Positions 1-5,591 of a stretch of DNA of 6,185 nucleotides are shown piece after piece (positions within the stretch are counted from its first letter, which is position 1; every line of letters begins with the position of its first letter). This DNA comes from Vicinamibacteria bacterium (lineage in GTDB: Bacteria > Acidobacteriota > Vicinamibacteria > Vicinamibacterales > UBA2999). Where the stretch lies: NCBI GenBank assembly GCA_025938035.1, contig JAICQE010000212.1, positions 1 through 6,185 of the forward strand, read 5' to 3'. The notes beneath the pieces were generated by a model. It searched no databases. It was not told the origin of the DNA and was given only the letters and a program-made list of their open reading frames with translations. The position numbers and the translations under genes are program-made.

Positions 1-1
1 G

Positions 2-577
<576 letters not shown>

Positions 578-652
578 GTGGAAGAAGTGAAAAACTTGAA
601 AAGTGGAAAAGTAAGTGACTTCTTCCACCTTTCCACTTTTCGACTTTTCCAC
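578..652. repeat. Composite inverted repeat directly after rpoD
   Basis: The stretch is AT-rich and purine-rich in its first half and pyrimidine-rich in its second. GTGGAAGAAGT (578-588) is perfectly complementary to ACTTCTTCCAC (618-628). GAAAAGTGG (598-606) pairs with CCACTTTTC (633-641), and GTGGAAAAGT (603-612) pairs with ACTTTTCCAC (643-652). The pairings overlap, so alternative folds are possible. The unit AGTGGAAAAGT is reiterated with small changes. It starts at the first base after the rpoD stop, so it would lie in the 3' end of the rpoD transcript and could act as a terminator or RNA-end stabiliser. There is no classical hairpin plus T-run. It could equally be a dispersed REP-like element. 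Confidence 0.8.
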
Positions 653-670
653 GTGCGCGTCAGCGCTCGG

Positions 671-743
671 GGGCCCGTAGCTCAGCGGTTAGAGCGGCCG
701 GCTCATAATCGGTTGGTCCCAGGTTCGAATCCTGGCGGGCCCA
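671..743 (+). tRNA. tRNA with CAT anticodon, probably tRNA-Ile2 (lysidine-modified)
   Basis: A complete cloverleaf is visible. The acceptor stem GGGCCCG (671-677) pairs with CGGGCCC (736-742). The D stem is GCTC/GAGC with loop AGCGGTTA. The anticodon stem GCCGG/TCGGT (with G-T pairs at both ends) carries loop CTCATAA, so the anticodon is CAT at 704-706. The variable loop is TGGTC and the T arm is CCAGG-TTCGAAT-CCTGG, with discriminator A743. CCA is not encoded and must be added by the nucleotidyltransferase. The G1-C72 pair and the lack of three G-C pairs at the base of the anticodon stem exclude initiator tRNA. The 8-base D loop AGCGGTTA, the TTGGTC segment and the GGGCCC acceptor resemble the Escherichia coli minor tRNA-Ile2 more than elongator tRNA-Met. 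If so, C34 is converted to lysidine by TilS and the tRNA reads AUA codons. The tRNA call is firm; the Ile2 identity is likely. Confidence 0.95.
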
Positions 744-758
744 TTCAGTCTTCGCTGT

Positions 759-839
759 AATTCAAAATGCAAAATGCAGAATGCAAACTCGCCAATCGAA
801 GCACCGGGGTTTGCATTTTGAATTTTGCATTTTGCATTT
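759..839. repeat. Long imperfect inverted repeat, AT-rich, in front of the zinc-ribbon gene
   Basis: The left arm (759-787) and right arm (810 onward) are each about 29 bases and complementary with 3 mismatches, around a 22-base loop (788-809) rich in G and C. Each arm is itself built of short tandem units of the type CAAAATG or, on the other strand, TTTTGCATT. The composition contrasts sharply with the GC-rich surroundings. It begins 15 bases after the tRNA and ends 4 bases before the ATG of the next gene. A transcript would form a strong hairpin that could separate the tRNA precursor from the downstream message or shape the 5' leader of that message. It looks like a dispersed non-coding repeat of the kind common in acidobacterial genomes, an impression from memory. 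Confidence 0.85.
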
Positions 840-843
840 CGTG

Positions 844-1584
844 ATGTCCCCAGATCTCCAGCGACTCATCGACCTCCAGCGCCTGGAAACGACGATTGCC
901 GACGCGAAGGCGACAATCGCCGCCCATCCGCAGCGGCTGGCCGATGCCGATGCCCAGCTCGCCGCCGCGACGCAGGCGCTCGAGTCCGCACAGAACCGGC
1001 TGAAGGACAATCAGGAGGCGCGGCGCGCCCTCGAGAAGGACGTCGCCCTCTATCAGGGCCGGCTCGCCAAGTTCCGCGATCAGCAGTCAGCGGTCAAGAC
1101 GAACAGGGAGTATCAGGCGCTCGGACACGAAATCGAAACCGCCCAGCGCGATCTCGGCGGCGTCGAGGAGAAGGTCATCGAGCGCATGGTCGAAGCCGAC
1201 GCCATCGCCGCCGACGTCAAGCAGGCGGAAACGGTGTTCGCCGCGCGGCGCAAGGAGATCGAGGCCGAAAAGAAACGGCTGGGCGACGAGCTCGCCGCCG
1301 TCGAAACCGCGCTCAAGACGGCGACCGATGCGCGCACGGCGCTGCTGTCGCAGATGGAGCCGCGGCTCGTCGCCACGTTCGAACAGGTGGCGCGTGCCCG
1401 CAAGGGGATCGCCGTCACCATGGCCACGCGTGACGGGCTCTGCTCGGTGTGCCATGTGCGGCTGCGTCCGCAGGTGTTTCAGCGGGTGCGTCACAACGAC
1501 AGCATCATTCAGTGCGACAGCTGTCATCGCATCCTCTACTACATCCCTCCCCCGCCGCCGGCCGAAGGCGCGGTGGTGCGCTAG
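844..1584 (+). CDS. Coiled-coil zinc-ribbon protein, CdsZ/DUF164 family
   Basis: The 246-residue protein is a long, charged, alanine-rich coiled coil (about residues 5-185) followed by a C4 zinc ribbon. The four zinc ligands are C200 and C203 (CSVC) and C224 and C227 (CDSC). The KTNREYQAL segment at 85-93 is the family hallmark in the coiled coil. Relatives include Chlamydia CdsZ, Helicobacter HP0958 (FlgZ) and mycobacterial Rv2229c. They are thought to bind nucleic acid or act as chaperones, but the general role is not settled. The start at ATG 844 gives the usual MxPDLQxLIxLQ opening; GTG 841 is possible. An in-frame ATG at 781 is rejected because the added residues would be encoded by the inverted repeat. 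There is no Shine-Dalgarno sequence before either start, since the preceding bases are the TTTTGCATTT repeat arm. The RNase H gene follows after 28 bases and is probably co-transcribed. Confidence 0.92.
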   Translation: MSPDLQRLIDLQRLETTIADAKATIAAHPQRLADADAQLAAATQALESAQNRLKDNQEARRALEKDVALYQGRLAKFRDQQSAVKTNREYQALGHEIETAQRDLGGVEEKVIERMVEADAIAADVKQAETVFAARRKEIEAEKKRLGDELAAVETALKTATDARTALLSQMEPRLVATFEQVARARKGIAVTMATRDGLCSVCHVRLRPQVFQRVRHNDSIIQCDSCHRILYYIPPPPPAEGAVVR

Positions 1585-1612
1585 CCCTGAGCGAGCGAAG
1601 CGAGTCGAAGGG
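1585..1612. repeat. 28-bp GC-rich repeat filling the gap between two genes
   Basis: The element starts CCCTGAGCGAGCG and ends GAGTCGAAGGG, with short complementary ends (CCCT/AGGG) and internal iterations of GCGAG and GCGAA. It occupies every base between the TAG of the zinc-ribbon gene and the GTG of the RNase H gene. Very similar short elements recur at many places in environmental high-GC genomes as I remember them; only one copy is in this window, so its repeated nature is inferred. Its AAGGGG end touches the GTG and is too close to work as a normal ribosome binding site for that codon. Confidence 0.6.
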
Positions 1613-2062
1613 GTGAACCAACCGTCGCTCTTCGGACCCGCGTCCGGCGGGACGGCAACCGCCAACATCGACGGCGGCTCGCGCGGCAATCCAGGTCCGG
1701 CCGGCTACGGCGTGCACATCGAGCGCGACGACGGCTCGATCGTCGAGCTCAAGGAAGCGCTGCCCCTCGCCACGAACAACGTCGCCGAGTACAGCGGGCT
1801 GCTGGCGGCGCTGCGCTGGGCAACGACCAACGGCATCAGCACACTGCGTATCCGGTCGGATTCGGAACTGCTCGTCAAACAGATGCTGGGTCAGTACCGG
1901 GTCAAGAACGCCGGCCTGCAGCCGCTCTACGAGGAGGCGCGTTCGATGGCACGCCGGATCGGCCGTATCACGTTCGAGCACGTCCGCCGCGAGTTCAACA
2001 AGGACGCCGACCGCCTCGCCAACGAGGCGATGGACGAGGCCGCGGCTAAGGCTGGCGCGTGA
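1613..2062 (+). CDS. Ribonuclease HI family protein
   Basis: The 149-residue protein has a single RNase H fold, which cleaves the RNA strand of RNA-DNA hybrids using two metal ions. The expected acidic residues are present: D20 in IDGGSRGNPGPAGYG, E59 in NNVAEYSGLLAAL, D83 in RIRSDSELLVKQM and D133 in FNKDADRLAN. The length and motifs match the short RnhA-like group without a hybrid-binding domain, the same group as the N-terminal half of Rv2228c in Mycobacterium tuberculosis. GTG 1613 is chosen because the open frame upstream lies inside the zinc-ribbon gene and no other start precedes the first catalytic Asp. There is no properly spaced Shine-Dalgarno sequence, so coupling to translation of the upstream gene 28 bases away is plausible. 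Its last 17 bases overlap the 3' end of the serine hydrolase gene on the other strand. Catalysis looks intact. Whether it is the main RNase HI of the cell cannot be told. Confidence 0.92.
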   Translation: MNQPSLFGPASGGTATANIDGGSRGNPGPAGYGVHIERDDGSIVELKEALPLATNNVAEYSGLLAALRWATTNGISTLRIRSDSELLVKQMLGQYRVKNAGLQPLYEEARSMARRIGRITFEHVRREFNKDADRLANEAMDEAAAKAGA

Positions 2063-3671
2063 AGCGGAGATCCCACACCCGGTCCTGATTCACGCTGAAT
2101 CCGGTCACACGGCCGGCCGCATCGCGACGCAGGAGTACCCACCCGTGTGGCGATGAAAAGCCGTCCGGGAACACCGGCGTCAGCGGGGCAACAGTCGCGG
2201 GCTCCCGTTTGACGACGAGCCGATCGCCCTCGAGTACCACATCAAAGGACGTCTGGGTCTCGTCGCTCACGTAGCGCCCGGCGATCGGCTTCAGATCCTG
2301 CACGCCCGGCTTCCAGGGCTCGACGCGTTCGTAGTCATCACTTGTGCCGAATTCGTCGGTGACACGCAGGAACCGTCCATCGAAGTCCAAAACGTAAACC
2401 CCGCCGGCGTCGAATCGATGCCGTGCCACGCGCGTGAGCGCTCCGAAGCTGCTCGAGATGAGCCGATCTTTCTGGACCGAGATCGTGACGACACCGGCAG
2501 GCTTCAATGACCGATAGAGCCCGGCATAACGGGGACCTTCCTCTGTGTTGAGTGGTTCCGACGCCGGTGAGTCGGCCGCGCGGCCGGGCGGAAGCAGCAG
2601 GTCGGCGATGGCCTTCGCGTGGTTGGTCGCATTCCCTGATCGGACGTTGCACATCACCGCTACCGAGACAGCGTGATCGGGATACCGCGAGAGGTGTGCA
2701 ATGTAACCAGCAGTGCCGCCGCTGTGATCGACTTCCCGGCGTCCACGATAGGTATCGACGTAAAGACCGAGCGCGTACTCGTGCTCCCGACCATCGTTGA
2801 ACTTCGTGCGGCGCTCCATCTCTTCGATGAAGCGCGCGTCGCCGACGACGGGCGACGCGAAATTTGCGTTCCACGTGAGCAGGTCGCCGACGGTCGTCAG
2901 CAGCCCGCCGTTGCCGTGGACGTTCTCGAACGGCATCAGTGTCGAGAAGACGCCCTTCGACTCGTCATACGCGATCGCGCGGCGCTTGACGACCCGCGTG
3001 TAATCGTCGCGCCAGGACGTGTTCTTCATCCCCAGCGGTTCGAAGATGCGCGCCTTCGTGAAATCGGCGAACGACATGCCGCTGACGCGACCAACGAGGA
3101 TCGCCGCCAGGTTGTATCCGGTATTGCTGTACGACCAGCGCGTCCCTGGTTCGAAGTTCAGCATCCGTTGACGGCTGACGATGTCGAGGACGTGAGCGTG
3201 TGTATGAACCCGTGTCGTGCGCGGCCATCCGGCGATCGCCGCGAGACCGCCCCAATCTCGAAGACCGGCGGTGTGATTGAGCATCTGCCGGATCGTGATG
3301 TCCGCCGCGACGTCCGGCAGCTCCGGAATGTACTTGCGGACCTTGTCGTCGAGCGACAGCTTGCCATCGCGCGCCAGCAGCTGTACCGCTGCGGCCGTGA
3401 ACTGCTTCGAGACAGACCCGACTTCGAAAATCGTGTCGATCGTGATCGGCACATCGTGCTCGAGATCAGCCATTCCGTACGCCGCGCGCACCACAGGCTG
3501 CCCTTTAACGTCTGCGCCGACGGCACATCCGGGTGTGCTCGTGGTCCATCGCGAGAACAGCTTGTCCACCTGGGGCTGGGGCGAAGTGCCAGGGCCCTGG
3601 GCAGCAGTGCGGCTTCCCAGGAATGCAGCGCTGGCAATGGCAATCAGGCTGACGCAGAGGCGGGTGCGCAT
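2046..3671 (-). CDS. Secreted serine hydrolase, class C beta-lactamase/penicillin-binding-like
   Basis: The 541-residue protein starts with a signal peptide (MRTRLC, hydrophobic core about 6-19, likely cleavage near TAA-Q at 24/25), so it probably acts in the periplasm or outside the cell. The beta-lactamase-like domain spans about 35-360. It carries the nucleophile motif S86-V-S-K89, the second motif Y181-S-N183, the third motif H316-S-G318 and the family segment LNHTAGL (131-137). Residues about 375-541 form a beta-rich tail with two similar openings (RYAGLYRS and IAGRYVSD), as in many esterase or peptidase-like members. The substrate cannot be read from sequence; D-amino acid peptides or esters are typical, and true beta-lactam resistance is not implied. 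The gene begins 10 bases after the pgeF stop and is likely co-transcribed with it, without a clear Shine-Dalgarno sequence. Its tail overlaps the convergent RNase H gene by 17 bases. Confidence 0.93.
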   Translation of the reverse strand: MRTRLCVSLIAIASAAFLGSRTAAQGPGTSPQPQVDKLFSRWTTSTPGCAVGADVKGQPVVRAAYGMADLEHDVPITIDTIFEVGSVSKQFTAAAVQLLARDGKLSLDDKVRKYIPELPDVAADITIRQMLNHTAGLRDWGGLAAIAGWPRTTRVHTHAHVLDIVSRQRMLNFEPGTRWSYSNTGYNLAAILVGRVSGMSFADFTKARIFEPLGMKNTSWRDDYTRVVKRRAIAYDESKGVFSTLMPFENVHGNGGLLTTVGDLLTWNANFASPVVGDARFIEEMERRTKFNDGREHEYALGLYVDTYRGRREVDHSGGTAGYIAHLSRYPDHAVSVAVMCNVRSGNATNHAKAIADLLLPPGRAADSPASEPLNTEEGPRYAGLYRSLKPAGVVTISVQKDRLISSSFGALTRVARHRFDAGGVYVLDFDGRFLRVTDEFGTSDDYERVEPWKPGVQDLKPIAGRYVSDETQTSFDVVLEGDRLVVKREPATVAPLTPVFPDGFSSPHGWVLLRRDAAGRVTGFSVNQDRVWDLRFTRQP

Positions 3672-3681
3672 GATGCGAATT

Positions 3682-4464
3682 CTAACGTCGGGCGGCCGCG
3701 ATAACGCCGGCGATCCTGCCGGCGTTTTCTTTTTCCGCCCGATAGGACGTCAGCACCTCCAGGTGCATGGCCGTACAGAGGCGGGAGTCGTAAATCTGCC
3801 GTTCCGGCACACCGGCAAGAACGAGCTGATCGCGGTTCGCGGCGGCGACATCCAGCCGCAGCTGCGTCCGTTCACGCGATCCTCGCGGCGGAGGCGGCGC
3901 AGAGAACCAGCGGTCGATGAGATAGCGTTCGTGACCGGCGGCGGCGAACGCATCCACCAGGTCCGATCCGACCTGATAGCAGCAGGGACCGATGCTCGGA
4001 CCGATCGCGGCAATGACGTTCCGCGGGTGCGTTCCGAACTCGTGCTGCATCGTCTTCACTGCCGACACCGCGGCACGAGCTGCGGTGCCGCGCCATCCGG
4101 CGTGCACCGCGGCGACAGCTCCAGTCACCCGGTCGGCCATCAGCATCGGAACGCAGTCGGCGGCGCGAACCGCTATGGCCACGGCCGGGTCGTTGGAGAC
4201 GAGGATGTCGGCCTCCGGCGGTGCTGCCGGCGGCGAGGAGCCGCGACGAATGACGACGGCCGACGCCCCGTGGACCTGGGTCAGCGTCACCACGTGTTCA
4301 ACACCCACCGCGCGCGCCAGCTGTATGTAATCGGAGTGATTCAGCGGCAACTGCCGCGTCGTGAAGACATGCGTCGCCAGCTCGTCGAGCGGTCGGCATC
4401 GCAGCGCGGCGCCCCACGGCGCGTCTGCCCAGTAGAAGGAGTCCGGGACGGGAGGAAGGGGCAT
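3682..4464 (-). CDS. pgeF: Peptidoglycan editing factor PgeF (YfiH/DUF152, purine nucleoside phosphorylase LACC1-like)
   Basis: The 260-residue protein belongs to the YfiH/LACC1 family. Escherichia coli PgeF removes wrongly built UDP-MurNAc-L-Ser precursors, and relatives also show laccase-like or purine nucleoside activities. The family landmarks are TQVHG (62-66), AADC (101-104), HAGWRG (121-126) and GPSIGPCCYQV (155-165), followed by SYRAEKENAGRIAGVI near the C-terminus. The likely metal ligands H65, C104 and H121 are all present. The N-terminal HVFTTR (32-37) is followed almost at once by the helix before GVEHVVTL. The usual GGVSxGPYxSLNLG stretch of the family is missing, so the protein is about 20-25 residues short there. 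The start is ATG at 4464; the adjacent TTG at 4467 is possible. No good Shine-Dalgarno sequence is seen. The gene is head to head with acpS, with 18 bases between the starts, and is followed by the serine hydrolase gene. Confidence 0.94.
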   Translation of the reverse strand: MPLPPVPDSFYWADAPWGAALRCRPLDELATHVFTTRQLPLNHSDYIQLARAVGVEHVVTLTQVHGASAVVIRRGSSPPAAPPEADILVSNDPAVAIAVRAADCVPMLMADRVTGAVAAVHAGWRGTAARAAVSAVKTMQHEFGTHPRNVIAAIGPSIGPCCYQVGSDLVDAFAAAGHERYLIDRWFSAPPPPRGSRERTQLRLDVAAANRDQLVLAGVPERQIYDSRLCTAMHLEVLTSYRAEKENAGRIAGVIAAARR

Positions 4465-4469
4465 CAACT

Positions 4470-4474
4470 AGGAT
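4470..4474 (+). promoter_or_regulatory. Ribosome binding site of acpS
   Basis: AGGAT lies 8 bases before the ATG at 4483 and supports that start. It sits inside the 18-base space separating the divergent acpS and pgeF start codons, so the acpS promoter must lie inside pgeF coding sequence. Confidence 0.6.
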
Positions 4475-4482
4475 CAAGCTAC

Positions 4483-4860
4483 ATGGATATCGTCGGTATC
4501 GGTATCGACGCAACCGAAATCCACCGCATCGCCGAATCGATCGAGCGCTGGGGCGATCGATTCGTTGACCGTGTGTTCACCCCTGGCGAGATCGCCTATT
4601 GCCGCCGCCGGCGCGATTACGCGTCGTCATTTGCCGCTCGCTTTGCGGCAAAGGAGGCGGCCATGAAGGCGCTCGGCACCGGACATTCCCGCGGTGTGTT
4701 CTGGACCGGGATCGAAGTCGTTCGCCGCCACGGGCCGCCGCGGCTGGAGTTTCACGACGGTGCCGCGAAGAGATTCGGGGAGTTGGGTGCCACCGGCTCG
4801 CTGCTGACGATCACCCACTCTCGGGACCTCGCCATCGCTCACGTCCTTCTGGTCCGGTAG
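4483..4860 (+). CDS. acpS: Holo-[acyl-carrier-protein] synthase AcpS
   Basis: AcpS transfers the 4'-phosphopantetheine arm of coenzyme A to a serine of apo-ACP, making ACP competent for fatty acid synthesis in the cytoplasm. The 125-residue length is standard. The opening MDIVGIGID places the magnesium-binding Asp at 9, FTPGEIAYC follows at 32-40, and the signature FAARFAAKEAAMKALGTG supplies E58 and K62. The tail ITHSRDLAIAHVLL is the usual end of the family. ATG 4483 is chosen because MDIVGIGID is the normal N-terminus and AGGAT precedes it. The reading frame is open for more than 1 kb upstream, but that part is antisense to pgeF and the hydrolase and has no family resemblance. Its divergent partner pgeF suggests a shared control region. 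Confidence 0.97.
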   Translation: MDIVGIGIDATEIHRIAESIERWGDRFVDRVFTPGEIAYCRRRRDYASSFAARFAAKEAAMKALGTGHSRGVFWTGIEVVRRHGPPRLEFHDGAAKRFGELGATGSLLTITHSRDLAIAHVLLVR

Positions 4861-5257
4861 CGGTCGTTGGTCATTCACGCCGCAACAGACGCGGTCTCAC
4901 CCGCACCGGGATCGTGTTCGTCGAGAGCGCCAAAACTGTGAGGGCACGCGAATACGGGCCGCGCGCCCAGGCGCGAGCCGCAGAAGACTCCGAGGCACTT
5001 CTGGAATATATGACTCTGGTACAGCGCCTCCTGGTCTGGTGATACGCAACGACGGTTGTCACCTGCCGCTCGCGTGAGCTGGCACTTCGCTTCTGCAGCA
5101 TCACAACCCCAACGGCTGCAAGAGATACAGCGACGGGCAGCTGGCTGCACGCTCGGTCGTTGCTTTGCTCTTCCTTCGGTCGCCAGCGTCCCGCCTTCAT
5201 CCGCCATGGCACGCCGTCGCGGACTCCGGCGGGCAAGCCGCGTCGAGGAGGAAGCCC
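4861..5257. other. Intergenic stretch of about 400 bp without a convincing gene
   Basis: Open frames exist on both strands, but none shows a recognisable domain, and those on the - strand run antisense into the next gene. A hairpin can be drawn at 5038-5063: GGTGA pairs with TCACC and CAAC with GTTG around a GACG loop, with a TACG bulge on the left. CGCCG (5212-5216) can pair with CGGCG (5227-5231). No clear -35/-10 pair is found; TATATG at 5007-5012 lacks a partner. The stretch must hold the promoter and leader of the downstream small gene, but I cannot place them. Confidence 0.5.
5246..5252 (+). promoter_or_regulatory. Strong ribosome binding site of the 101-residue gene
   Basis: AGGAGGA ends 5 bases before the GTG at 5258. 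It is the best Shine-Dalgarno sequence in the window and fixes the start there instead of at the upstream TTG 5165. GCGGGC (5229-5234) could pair with GCCCGT (5254-5259), which would place this site in a loop and cover the start codon. Confidence 0.75.
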
Positions 5258-5563
5258 GTGGTCGTCAAAATCACTCAGAACGACAAGAACAACCTGCCTG
5301 GCAAGCTTGCCGAGGCGGAACTGCACTTCACCGAGGGCATCCTCGACGGTCTCAAGCTGATTGGATTCACGGTGTGGGAACGGCGGAGCGGCAACGGTCG
5401 CAACGTGACGTTTCCCGCGCGGCAGTACACGGTGGGCGGAGAGCGCCGGACGTTCGCGCTGCTGCGGCCGGTTACCGGGGATCCTGCTGCACAGGAACGG
5501 CTGCGCGAGCTGATTCTGCAGGCCTACGCCGAGCACGAGGAGAAAGCGGCGGTCGCCTCGTAG
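5258..5563 (+). CDS. Small conserved-looking protein, possibly SpoVG-like
   Basis: The 101-residue soluble protein has no signal peptide, membrane segment or cysteine. Residues 17-24 (LAEAELHF) and 31-41 (GLKLIGFTVWE) look like strands, followed by a basic turn with RRSGNGRNVTFPARQY (42-57), a strand at GERRTFALLRPV (61-72) and a C-terminal amphipathic helix (QERLRELILQAYAEHEEKA). This order matches SpoVG: two strands, a glycine-containing turn leading to FPAR in place of its AMPSKR, a conserved strand, then a helix ending in A(E)YxxH. SpoVG proteins bind nucleic acid and affect division and gene expression. The resemblance is in layout and a few residues, so the function is an inference. The GTG start has AGGAGGA at good spacing. 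The gene stands alone, with a roughly 400-bp upstream gap, and its stop lies 19 bases from the convergent radical SAM stop. Confidence 0.8.
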   Translation: MVVKITQNDKNNLPGKLAEAELHFTEGILDGLKLIGFTVWERRSGNGRNVTFPARQYTVGGERRTFALLRPVTGDPAAQERLRELILQAYAEHEEKAAVAS

Positions 5564-5577
5564 AGCCGGTCCGGCGT

Positions 5578-5591
5578 CCGCCTTACGGCGG
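5578..5591. terminator. Small GC hairpin at a convergent gene junction
   Basis: CCGCC (5578-5582) pairs with GGCGG (5587-5591) around a TTAC loop that contains the stop codon of the radical SAM gene. The adjacent GCCGGTCCGGC (5565-5575) is also palindromic. The position between convergent stops suits a two-way terminator, but there is no T-run on either strand, so this is weak. Confidence 0.25.

Noticed and set aside
671..743. Initiator tRNA-fMet.
   Set aside because: It has a G1-C72 pair and lacks the three consecutive G-C pairs in the anticodon stem.
578..760. A 60-codon open frame after rpoD.
   Set aside because: It runs through an inverted repeat and the tRNA gene.
759..839. CRISPR-like or tandem repeat array.
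   Set aside because: The units are short and imperfect and form two inverted arms without spacers. No cas genes are nearby.
781..843. ATG at 781 as the start of the zinc-ribbon protein, adding 21 residues.
   Set aside because: The extra residues are encoded by the inverted repeat, and the family normally begins at the MSPDLQRL position.
3277..4482. A long + strand open frame continuous with AcpS, suggesting a fusion protein.
   Set aside because: The upstream part is antisense to the serine hydrolase and pgeF, both with clear catalytic motifs. It has no recognisable domain, and AcpS has its own start and ribosome binding site.
5001..5020. TATATG as a -10 promoter box for the small gene.
   Set aside because: No -35 element is found at suitable spacing and it lies about 250 bases from the start.
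4871..5536. A 221-codon - strand open frame over the gap and the small gene.
   Set aside because: It has no recognisable domain and lies antisense to the better supported 101-residue gene. Long chance frames are common at this GC content.
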